Of a stretch of 64,000 nt of DNA, positions 1 through 8,202 are shown piece by piece. The notes below the pieces were generated by a model that searched no databases, was not told the origin of the DNA, and worked only from the letters and a program-made list of their open reading frames with translations. Location of the stretch: the NCBI GenBank assembly GCA_029855935.1, contig JAGSHN010000004.1, positions 1 to 64,000 on the forward strand, in the 5' to 3' direction. The translations under genes were made by a program, and so were the position numbers. Within the stretch, counting starts at the first letter, position 1; every line of letters begins with the position of its first letter. The DNA is from Candidatus Thorarchaeota archaeon. Its GTDB lineage: Archaea; Asgardarchaeota; Thorarchaeia; Thorarchaeales; Thorarchaeaceae.

Positions 1-167
1 GCCCCTATGGGGAATTAGCGCCAGTTTCCCGGCGTTATGCCCCTCCGCAGGGTAGGTTAGCGACACTACTGAGCCGTTCGCGACGGACTCGGATGCGAGC
101 CCGTTCCACTTGCATGTCTTAACCCCAAGCCGATAGCAGTGTCCTCTAGCAGGATCAACTAGAGTTG
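1..167 (-). rRNA. 16S rRNA, 5' end only (gene runs off the left edge)
   Basis: Reverse complement reads ACTCTAGTTGATCCTGCTAGAGGACACTGCTATCGGCTTGGGGTTAAGACATGCAAGT...CGGCTCAGTAGTG..., the archaeal SSU rRNA 5' domain. Confidence 0.95.
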
Positions 168-170
168 ATC

Positions 171-230
171 GGACTGTACAGGTTCGGCAAGGTGAACGAC
201 CGGGGGTTGAACCGGTGCGCTGCACAGTCC
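171..230 (-). other. 16S leader hairpin
   Basis: ggactgtaca (171-180) pairs with tgcacagtcc (221-230); the single mismatch becomes G.U on the minus (rRNA) strand. Confidence 0.5.
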
Positions 231-481
231 AATGCACACTTGAGCTTTGGTGAAGTACAGGCCAGACGGGATGGCAGGGAAGCTCACCCCGCACTGTCTG
301 CACACTGTTGAGCATATCTTAGACATGAGGGCATTCTGACACGAGAATCTACGTGCCAGTCTATCTCACGTCCGCATGGATGTCCTCGCATCTGGAAAGC
401 ACGGACCGTCATCCACCGGAGTATCCGGCGTCAGGCCTGACACCGTTGGATGCGAGTCGCATACTCTATCGCGAGTGATGT

Positions 482-497
482 GAATAAAAACCTTTCC
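482..497 (-). promoter_or_regulatory. candidate rRNA promoter (BRE/TATA)
   Basis: Minus strand reads GGAAAGGTTTTTATTC, an A-rich BRE plus T/A-rich box about 320 nt upstream of the 16S 5' end. Confidence 0.5.
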
Positions 498-810
498 AAG
501 CAGACTCTGCAGAGAGGGCCTCTACAGCCGGAGAGGGGCAATCGCTGTCACAAGAACGGAGTGGTGTGATGGAAGGGCGGGGCAGCCCCGCCATCCGGTC
601 GCAACGGAGGGACAGCCCCCAGTTGCAGTGTGCAGTCGTCGGTCTCTTCCATCGGTCACCCTCATGATAGCAGTACATAATATAAAGCGACAATGAACGA
701 AGAAGCTAGAGGAATCATACATACAGAACTACATCACAACATGAGTCAAAAAGGAGAGCCACACATCATACTGTGAGCCTGACAAGACACTTCTCGGACG
801 GCGAGTGTGA

Positions 811-1431
811 ATGCAGGAGACACTACTACAACTCATCCGGCTTGACCTGCTCTTGGAGGCTCTGGCGGGCGCGATGGCGTGGACAATTAGTCACCATGCC
901 AACAAGGCGTTCAGGCTCACAGGCCAGAAGAGGCTCTCAGACCTGTCAAGCGGATTTCTCGTACTTTCTGCAGCGATGTTCGGGCGCGTCATTGGCACGC
1001 TGTACTTTGCGGCACTGGGCGGGTCGGGGCATCTCCTTGCTGTTGTGGCCATAGCCTACGGTAGCCTGAAGATCATGGCCTACCTGCTGTTCTTGATATC
1101 GACGAGGCCCTCACGTGAGGTCCAGACATCAACAGTCAACGGTCAGACGGGTCTGCTCCTCGCGCTACCCATCCTGATAGACCCCAACCTCGACCTTGTT
1201 GCCATAATCGTCCTCCTGTTGGTCGTACTCCAGTCCCTGATGAACTATCTCGCTCACCGTTCTAGGTACGCACTATTCGCACTGGCCGGGTTCCTGCTTC
1301 TGCTTCTCAGCCACCTCGCGAGTGCGCTGGCGCAGATGGAGTTCCGAGGATACCTTGTCAGCCAATTCCTGCAGTTCCTAGGACTGACTGCATTTCTGAC
1401 AATGCTCATCAGGACGGGCAAAGAAGAATGA
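811..1431 (+). CDS. multi-pass membrane protein (DUF2127-like)
   Basis: 206 aa ORF with several hydrophobic segments; overlaps the next ORF by 4 nt. Confidence 0.6.
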   Translation: MQETLLQLIRLDLLLEALAGAMAWTISHHANKAFRLTGQKRLSDLSSGFLVLSAAMFGRVIGTLYFAALGGSGHLLAVVAIAYGSLKIMAYLLFLISTRPSREVQTSTVNGQTGLLLALPILIDPNLDLVAIIVLLLVVLQSLMNYLAHRSRYALFALAGFLLLLLSHLASALAQMEFRGYLVSQFLQFLGLTAFLTMLIRTGKEE

Positions 1432-1721
1432 GGTCCAAGAAACCCTATCGCTCGAAGATGCGCATCTTAGTGGACATGATGCGCGCCATTCGTGATGAGG
1501 GTGACGATGGGGCCGGCCCGACAAGGATACTGTATGCTGCGAACCTGTCCCACGACCGTCTGAAGCAATATCTTGAGGAACTCCTTGATAAGGGGCTGAT
1601 CGAGGAGGTACTGGGGAGCAACGGCAGTCGGACATACACGCTCACCGACAAGGGACGCGAGTTCCTACGCGAGTTCGTCAAGATTGAACGATTCTCGCAA
1701 GCGTTCGGTATTGAGATATAG
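1428..1721 (+). CDS. winged-helix protein, ArnR1/HTH_45-like
   Basis: 97 aa; 'YAANLSHDRLKQYLEELLDKGLIEEV...YTLTDKGREFL' is typical of archaeal wHTH proteins. Confidence 0.75.
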   Translation: MRSKKPYRSKMRILVDMMRAIRDEGDDGAGPTRILYAANLSHDRLKQYLEELLDKGLIEEVLGSNGSRTYTLTDKGREFLREFVKIERFSQAFGIEI

Positions 1722-1880
1722 ACTGCATTGCTGTGCCGACGGACCAGAGAATACCAAGCGAGGCAATGCCCACCGCTTCGGAACGCCCTGCGCAGGCCGT
1801 CTCCGTCCCCAGGTTAGGTCGTTTCGGAATCGACTGCAGGAACAAGGATTTAAGGGGATACAATTCAGAGATGAGAGCGT

Positions 1881-1954
1881 GGGCCGGTAGATCAGCCTGG
1901 CAGATCGTCTGGTTCGCATCCAGAAGGTCGCGAGTTCAAATCTCGCCCGGTCCA
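1881..1954 (+). tRNA. tRNA-Ala (CGC); CCA encoded at 1955-1957
   Basis: Cloverleaf by hand: acceptor GGGCCGG/CCGGTCC with G3:U70, anticodon loop TTCGCAT, T-arm GTTCAAATC. Confidence 0.92.
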
Positions 1955-2048
1955 CCATCACCATCCCTTTCTCATCATCATCGTGCTGCTGTTAACTCCG
2001 TGGACTCCGCATGCAAACTGATTTAACTATAGACAACTATCAGGGGGT

Positions 2049-2441
2049 ATGGTCGACATTCTTAGAAAGAGATCCGACCACGGATTCGAGGAGACCGTGG
2101 AGCGGGTGAAGAGGACTTGCGAGGAGGAGGGATTCACCATCTTGATGTCAAAGGACATGGATGCCGTCTTCAGGGAGAAACTGGGAGCCCATATGGAACG
2201 CTACACGTTGATATTGGCCTGTGCGCCTGACCTCGCCAAGCGTGCTATGGACGTGTCACGAGATGTGGGACTGCTCATGCCGTGCAGCTTCGTCGTCTAC
2301 GAGGAGGACGGAGAGGTGACCGTAGCGCACACGTCGATCATGCGAGCGGCTGTGGAGATTGGACTGGCACCGGAGGACAGGATGGAGGACATCATAGCCG
2401 ACACTGGGAGACGCGTCAGGGCCATATGGGAGCGACTGTGA
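2049..2441 (+). CDS. DUF302-like protein
   Basis: 130 aa; 'FEETVERVKRTCEEEGFTIL' N-terminus and overall DUF302-like pattern. Confidence 0.6.
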   Translation: MVDILRKRSDHGFEETVERVKRTCEEEGFTILMSKDMDAVFREKLGAHMERYTLILACAPDLAKRAMDVSRDVGLLMPCSFVVYEEDGEVTVAHTSIMRAAVEIGLAPEDRMEDIIADTGRRVRAIWERL

Positions 2442-2461
2442 CCCACCGTTGGTGATATGTC

Positions 2462-3250
2462 TTGAGGGATGCGCTTCGGGAGCAATGGGAGAGCAATGCA
2501 GAGGCCTATGCAGAGCTAATAGGCGGTGTCGGAACACCATTCCATCAGCAGATCCTAGTGCCAGCCCTCGACCGTCTGATTGGCGAGGTATCAGGCATCC
2601 GCCTGCTTGACGCGGGATGCGGAGAGGGCTATCTGTCAAGGCGATATGCGAGGCGTGGCGCTAGAGTTGTCGGCATCGACATATCTGAGCGTTTGATACG
2701 TCTTTGCCGGTTGCGCGCCGAGGAGGAGGGTCTGGACATAGAGTATCGTGTTGGCGATGTCTGTGACCTCAGCGACATCGAGGCAGCAAGCTTCGATGTT
2801 GTGCTTAGTAATCTCGTTCTATTGAACGTTCCATGTCTTGAGGTGGCTCTGCGAGAATTCAACCGGGTCCTTGTGGATGGCGGGAGAGTCGTCTTCTCCA
2901 TCGTGCATCCCGCCTTCGACTTCTACGGTCCTGGCAGATGGGAAATGGGAGAGAAGGACAGACAGACGCGGAGGAGAAGAGGGTTACACTTCGTTGTTGA
3001 TCGTTATGCGGACGAGCGGTCCTATGAGAGAGTCTGGAGAACCAAGACTGGCGACCCATTTCCGAGACCCATAACCTTCTACCATCGCATGATATCCACC
3101 TATGCACGGGTGATACGCAGCACCGGGTTCATAGTCGATATCATCGACGAACCAACTCCTGTGGTCGATGACCCGTTCTTTGACAGGGAGAAACGCATAC
3201 CGATGTTCATGGTGTTCAGACTATTGAAGGAGAGAGACATAGTACAATGA
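2462..3250 (+). CDS. class I SAM-dependent methyltransferase
   Basis: Motif I 'LLDAGCGEGYLSRRYARRGARVVGIDIS'; probable TTG start. Confidence 0.85.
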   Translation: MRDALREQWESNAEAYAELIGGVGTPFHQQILVPALDRLIGEVSGIRLLDAGCGEGYLSRRYARRGARVVGIDISERLIRLCRLRAEEEGLDIEYRVGDVCDLSDIEAASFDVVLSNLVLLNVPCLEVALREFNRVLVDGGRVVFSIVHPAFDFYGPGRWEMGEKDRQTRRRRGLHFVVDRYADERSYERVWRTKTGDPFPRPITFYHRMISTYARVIRSTGFIVDIIDEPTPVVDDPFFDREKRIPMFMVFRLLKERDIVQ

Positions 3251-3711
3251 CGCAACATTCGGGTGACAAGTCGGGAGAACACTCTCTTGAGGAGCCAAGA
3301 GAGTTCGATGTCAGTGTGAGATGGAATATTGAACAGAACCACGGAGAGGCCATGGTGAAGGGACAGCCCCCCATCAGAGTGGGACGACCGCCAGAGAACC
3401 TCACACCTGAGCACCTGGTGGTGGCAGCTGTCACGACTTGCTTTGTGAACTCTTTCGTCTATTTCACGAAGAAGATGCACATAGAGTTCAAGTCTATCGT
3501 GGCCGATGGCACTGGTGTCCTTGAGAGAGTGGGACGGAGCTTCGAGATCACGCGGATCACCGTACGGGCAACTGCGGTCATATCAGAGGAGGACTTGCGC
3601 CATCGAATGGAACGCGCCCTAGAGCTGGGAGCCAAGTACTGCTTCGTCGGAAACAGCCTGAAGAGCAAGCCAGAGTACTCGTTCCAAGTGATTGTCGAGG
3701 GGAGCGGATAG
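3247..3711 (+). CDS. OsmC family protein (copy 1)
   Basis: 'GRPPENLTPEHLVVAAVTTCFVNSFVYFTKKM' plus C-terminal 'ALELGAKYCFVGNSLK'. Confidence 0.85.
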   Translation: MTQHSGDKSGEHSLEEPREFDVSVRWNIEQNHGEAMVKGQPPIRVGRPPENLTPEHLVVAAVTTCFVNSFVYFTKKMHIEFKSIVADGTGVLERVGRSFEITRITVRATAVISEEDLRHRMERALELGAKYCFVGNSLKSKPEYSFQVIVEGSG

Positions 3712-3790
3712 CACAGAGATATCACCTCGCCACGACCTAACCCTTTTTGTGTACTGCGAACATCGCGGTGAAACAGCAAGGTGAAACCTA

Positions 3791-4231
3791 ATGAGCGAGG
3801 AATCACATAAGTATGAGGTGAGAGTCGACTGGGACAGGGACAGAATAGGCAGCCTGACCATTGAGGGGAAACCGACCGTCCAAGTGGCCACACCGCCGGA
3901 GTTCGAGGGAGGAGTGCCGGGGATAATCTCGCCGGAGGATCTCTTTGTCGCATCGGCAGCTGCCTGCATGATGACGACCTTTGTCACCTTCTCAAAGAAG
4001 ATGCGATTCGAGTTCAAGGCCTTCTCGTGCAAGGGAACTGGTACTCTGGAGAGAGTCGAGAAGGGGTTCCAGTTCACACATATCCTGCTTGAGTCGACCG
4101 TGGTCGTGGACTCTGAGGATATCAGGCACAAGGCTGAGAGAGCACTCGAGCTGGCGGGGAAGTATTGTCTTGTGTCGAACAGTATGAGATGTACTGTAGA
4201 ACACAGAAACACGGTCGTTGTGCAGGAGTAG
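3791..4231 (+). CDS. OsmC family protein (copy 2)
   Basis: Clear paralogue of the preceding ORF: 'GIISPEDLFVASAAACMMTTFVTFSKKM', 'ALELAGKYCLVSNSMR'. Confidence 0.85.
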   Translation: MSEESHKYEVRVDWDRDRIGSLTIEGKPTVQVATPPEFEGGVPGIISPEDLFVASAAACMMTTFVTFSKKMRFEFKAFSCKGTGTLERVEKGFQFTHILLESTVVVDSEDIRHKAERALELAGKYCLVSNSMRCTVEHRNTVVVQE

Positions 4232-4251
4232 ATGGATCCACTGGAGGGGAT

Positions 4252-4292
4252 GGTGATGCATAGACGGTACAGACCGTCTATGACGCATCACC
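4252..4292. terminator. 16-bp bulged hairpin between convergent genes, candidate bidirectional terminator
   Basis: ggtgatgcatagacgg (4252-4267) - tacaga - ccgtctat (4274-4281) - 3-nt bulge - gcatcacc (4285-4292); overlaps the valS stop codon. Confidence 0.6.
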
Positions 4293-6749
4293 ACTGGAGG
4301 GCGGCCTGATGAAGATGGACTCGCCAGAGTCGGGAATCTGTATCTCGACGAGAGTCTTGTCATCGGGTCGTCCAAAGCCCAGCTTCTCAATCCCGTGCAT
4401 GGCCTTGATGTCCTTCGCCCACGGCCTAAGGCTCTCGGGCACAAACGCCTCAGGCAGTCCGTGACGCAGGGACAGATTGTTCTCTCGCTTGAACTTCCAG
4501 AAGGCGCCATTCGTCTGCATGACCAGCGCTGTGAACTCACAGAGTGGTGACTCCCACTCGTCGTTGATCGTCGGATAGGGCTGCCTGTGAACACCCTTCT
4601 TGTCATAGAGCTCGCGATAGATCTTGTCGGTGATGAAGGGCGTCATTGGGGCCAGTGCGCGGAGAATGACTCGCAGGGTTTCGTGAAGTGTGAACCATGC
4701 AGACCGCTGCTCACGCTCCGTAAAGTCGTTGTTGGTGTTGAAGCAGCGCCCCTTGAGCATCTCCAACACGTGGTCTGCAAAGAAGCCCCACGTGAACCGG
4801 CGGATCTCAATGGCAGGCTTGTGAAAGTCCAGCAACTCGCAACTGGAGGTGATTGTCTTCACCATGTTGTTCGCCTCTGCGAGAATCCACTGGTCCACGG
4901 GCGTCAGTTCGTTGAATCTCATCGGATCGGGCACCGGGAACATCGAGATGAAACGGGCGATATTCCACAGCTTTGTCATGAATCTTGTGACACCTCCGAG
5001 ACGCTCCTCGGAGAAGCGTATGTCGCTGCCCAGTCCTGCCTCGAGAACTCCAAAGAGGCGCATAGCGTCAGCTCCGTACTTGTCTATGAGGGGGCCGGGA
5101 GGAGGCGAGTTGCCACGGGACTTGCTCATCTTCTCACCCTTCTCATCCACCACATGGCCAGAGATCCAGACCTCCTTGAAAGCGGGCTTCCCAAGCAGCT
5201 GGTACGTCCTCAGGAGGGAGTAGTACAACCAGGTCCTCACAATCTCCTTGCCCTGCGGACGAATGACATTGCCAAAGGCGCGTTTGAACAGCTCCTCGTC
5301 TCGCAGGAAGCCGATTATGTAGAGGCCGCTGATGGACGAGTCCATCCAAGTGTCAAACGTACGCTCCTCGCCTCTGAAGCCCTCTGAGGCACCACACTTG
5401 GGGCACTTGTCGAACGGCGGATCTTCGCACCACGGTTGATAGTATCGCAGCTCACCGGACTCGGGAACAATCGCTGCACCACAGGCGTTACAGTACCAGA
5501 CAGGAATCTCCGTGCCGTAGTATCGTCGTCTGCTGATGGGCCAATCCACAGAGACACGGTCAATCCAGTCAAGCAGTATCTGCTTGTGGAACTCCGGATA
5601 GAACTTCATCTGGTCTGCCACTTCACGAATCTTGTCCACAAACTCCGTCTGCTTGAGATAGAACTCATCCATGGCGATGAACTCGATGGGGGTCTTGCTC
5701 CTCCAGCAGAGCGGTACCCTCTGGAGGGTGGGCTCCTGTTTGAATAACAGCCCAGCGGCCTTTAGGTCCTCGATTATGCGCTTCCGTGCCTCCGCCACTG
5801 GTAGTCCTGCATACTTTCCCGCAGCCTCCGTCATAGTCCCATCAGGAGATATTGCTGCTATGGGCTTCAGCGCATAGTCACGGAACGCCATCACGTCTGC
5901 CATGTCACCATAGCTGCACACCATCAACGCGCCAGTCCCGAACTCCATCTGGGCAGTTGGACTGGCGATTATGGGCACCTCAAAGTTGAACAGCGGCACC
6001 TTGGCCTTCTTGCCCACATAGTCACGGTATCGCTCGTCATCAGGATGGACGAACACAGCACCACACGCACAGAGTAACTCCGGCCGTGTCGTCGCAATCT
6101 CGAGAGGCTTCATCCCCTCGACCTCGAAGTAGAGATAGTTGAGCGTGCTCTCACGCTCCGCGTACTCCACCTCAGCATCTGCGATCGTGGTCTTACAGTC
6201 GAAGCACCAGTTGTTGGGCCGATAGTCCGTATAGACCAGTCCTCGGTTCCACAGCTCGATGAATGTTGCCTGCGTGACTGCACGATATTCTGGGCTGTCT
6301 GTACGATAGCTCCCCTCACGCTCATAGGTGTTGAATCCAATCCCGAATCGTCTGAAGGCCTCAATCACCTCTTCTTCATAGACGTCGAGTTGCTCCTTGC
6401 ACTTCGACACGAACTCTGCGCGTGGCGTGGAGTGCATTGACAGCCCGAACTCCTTCTCAACTCGTAGTTCGACTGGCAGGCCATTCCGGTCAATGCCCAG
6501 AGGAAAGTTCACCTCAAGACCCTGCATTCGTCGATAGCGGGCAATCATGTCGATCTGGGTATAGTGGAGCATCTGCCCCAGGTGAACGTGCCCTGAGAGA
6601 TATGGTGGGGGCGTGTCAACACTGTAGATGGGCCGCTCAGAGGCGGGGTTGAATTCGTAGGTCTTCTCCTCCTCCCAGCGGCCGATTAGCTCCTCCTCTG
6701 CAGAGGGTTTCCAGCGTTTCGTGGTAAGTGCAGGCTTGAACTTTGACAC
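4278..6749 (-). CDS. valS: valyl-tRNA synthetase
   Basis: 823 aa class I aaRS: 'DTPPPYLSGHVHLGQ' (HIGH), 'KMSKSRGN' (KMSKS), archaeal ValRS layout. Confidence 0.9.
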   Translation of the reverse strand: MSKFKPALTTKRWKPSAEEELIGRWEEEKTYEFNPASERPIYSVDTPPPYLSGHVHLGQMLHYTQIDMIARYRRMQGLEVNFPLGIDRNGLPVELRVEKEFGLSMHSTPRAEFVSKCKEQLDVYEEEVIEAFRRFGIGFNTYEREGSYRTDSPEYRAVTQATFIELWNRGLVYTDYRPNNWCFDCKTTIADAEVEYAERESTLNYLYFEVEGMKPLEIATTRPELLCACGAVFVHPDDERYRDYVGKKAKVPLFNFEVPIIASPTAQMEFGTGALMVCSYGDMADVMAFRDYALKPIAAISPDGTMTEAAGKYAGLPVAEARKRIIEDLKAAGLLFKQEPTLQRVPLCWRSKTPIEFIAMDEFYLKQTEFVDKIREVADQMKFYPEFHKQILLDWIDRVSVDWPISRRRYYGTEIPVWYCNACGAAIVPESGELRYYQPWCEDPPFDKCPKCGASEGFRGEERTFDTWMDSSISGLYIIGFLRDEELFKRAFGNVIRPQGKEIVRTWLYYSLLRTYQLLGKPAFKEVWISGHVVDEKGEKMSKSRGNSPPPGPLIDKYGADAMRLFGVLEAGLGSDIRFSEERLGGVTRFMTKLWNIARFISMFPVPDPMRFNELTPVDQWILAEANNMVKTITSSCELLDFHKPAIEIRRFTWGFFADHVLEMLKGRCFNTNNDFTEREQRSAWFTLHETLRVILRALAPMTPFITDKIYRELYDKKGVHRQPYPTINDEWESPLCEFTALVMQTNGAFWKFKRENNLSLRHGLPEAFVPESLRPWAKDIKAMHGIEKLGFGRPDDKTLVEIQIPDSGESIFIRPPSSGDAS

Positions 6750-6959
6750 CGCGCCTCGACTCCTTGTTGATGTCGACTGTGATTTTCAGCCACACAACTC
6801 AAGCGGTTCACAAGCTGTACTACTAAAAGAGTTTCTGGCCAATTGGGGTTAACCAGCACCTGAAAGTATATTGCGAAAATTCGAGGAGTTGGTCTATTCG
6901 AGAAACCTTCTTTAACAAAGGCCCCCAGTCTGAGTGGAGAGAACGGAGAGGCAGCAACG

Positions 6960-7649
6960 GTGCAGCTAGTCGTGAAGATAGGCGGTTCTCTGCTCTATGA
7001 CGAGAACGGACATGCCCATCTCGACAAGATCAGAGGACTGGCAGGCGCGCTTCGCGCAGTTATGGACGACGGCCATCAGCTGGTGGTCGTCGTGGGTGGA
7101 GGAAGACCTGCCCGTACATTCATATCGGCTGCACGTGCACTTGGTGCCAACGAAACCCAATGCGACTGGATTGGGATCAAGGTCGCCAGACTCAATGCCG
7201 AACTGCTCTGCGCCGCACTAGGAGAGTACGCCTATCCAAAGATAGTGGAGGACCTCGACGAACTTGAGGTGGCCAGGCACACCGGGAGGGCGGTCCTGAT
7301 GGGAGGACTGATCCCCGGCCAGTCGACTAATGCGGTGGCAGCGGTAGCCGCTGAGATTGTGGGCGCAGACCTGCTTCTGAACGCGACGAACGTCGACGGC
7401 GTCTACGACCGTGACCCGAAGGAGAGTGGGGCGCGAAAACTCGAGAGAGTGACCGTGAGCGAACTGGACCGGATACTCTCCGGGGGCGGCACCCGTGCGG
7501 GGGAGTACCGGCTCTTCGACCCAGTCGCGATACGTGTGGTTGGTCGTTCCCACATATCAACAGTAATATTCAATGGGAGTGACCCCACGAACATACTGAG
7601 GATTGTGCGCGGCGAGGACATCGGAACAAGGGTGATGCCGGACGGGTAG
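6960..7649 (+). CDS. pyrH: UMP kinase, archaeal type
   Basis: 'VVKIGGSLLYDENG', 'VVVVGGGRPARTFI', 'NATNVDGVYDRDPKE'; GTG start. Confidence 0.85.
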   Translation: MQLVVKIGGSLLYDENGHAHLDKIRGLAGALRAVMDDGHQLVVVVGGGRPARTFISAARALGANETQCDWIGIKVARLNAELLCAALGEYAYPKIVEDLDELEVARHTGRAVLMGGLIPGQSTNAVAAVAAEIVGADLLLNATNVDGVYDRDPKESGARKLERVTVSELDRILSGGGTRAGEYRLFDPVAIRVVGRSHISTVIFNGSDPTNILRIVRGEDIGTRVMPDG

Positions 7650-7662
7650 ATAGACGCATGAG

Positions 7663-7995
7663 ATGGGAGGGACGCAATCATTGAGACGGCTGCTGGAGAA
7701 GATATTCACCTCGCGAGCGCAGACTCGGGTCGTACAGCACTTTCTTGACCGACCGAAAGAGTTCTTCAATCTGAGCAGGATAGCCAGAGAAACGGGACTG
7801 GCACACTCCACAATCCACAGAGTTGTCAAGCCTCTCGTCAAGATGGGCATCGTGAAGGAGATCAGAGTGGGCCGCCAGATCAGACTCTTTGTCCTGGAGT
7901 CCGAGAGCCCCGTCGTAAAGGTTCTTGCACAGTTCTATGATGAGGTACGTCCACTGCTGGAATCCCTGCCCGAACCGTCAGAGACCGTGGAATAG
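7663..7995 (+). CDS. winged-helix transcriptional regulator
   Basis: 'FFNLSRIARETGLAHSTIHRVVKPLVKMGIVKEI' HTH. Confidence 0.75.
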   Translation: MGGTQSLRRLLEKIFTSRAQTRVVQHFLDRPKEFFNLSRIARETGLAHSTIHRVVKPLVKMGIVKEIRVGRQIRLFVLESESPVVKVLAQFYDEVRPLLESLPEPSETVE

Positions 7996-8052
7996 ATTCT
8001 ATCACTACGGAAATGGCTATAAATCAAGACTCGAGAAATAAGGGATAGGAGT

Positions 8053-8158
8053 GCCGAGGTAGCCAAGTGGTCAACGGCGGTGGACTCAAGATCTTACGAC
8101 CACACGATGAGAGATCCACTCTCGTAGGAGTTCACGAGTTCGAATCTCGTCCTCGGCA
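8053..8158 (+). tRNA. tRNA-Leu (CAA) with a 23-nt intron (8091-8113); CCA encoded
   Basis: Acceptor GCCGAGG/CCTCGGC, A73; anticodon loop CTCAAG|A; BHB: CTCA/TGAG central helix with two AGA bulges at the splice sites. Confidence 0.92.
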
Positions 8159-8202
8159 CCATCAACTCTCATCCTCTCTCGTCCACATCCCAACAATCTT
8201 TC

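Noticed and set aside
466-722. Two minus-strand ORFs in the rRNA upstream region
   Set aside because: Overlap each other and the candidate rRNA promoter; low-complexity translations.
3247-4231. Tandem OsmC genes as a new detoxification system
   Set aside because: They look like an ordinary tandem duplication of a common family, with no unusual associated domain.
4587-5387. 266-aa plus-strand ORF antisense to valS
   Set aside because: Embedded in valS with no recognisable domain.
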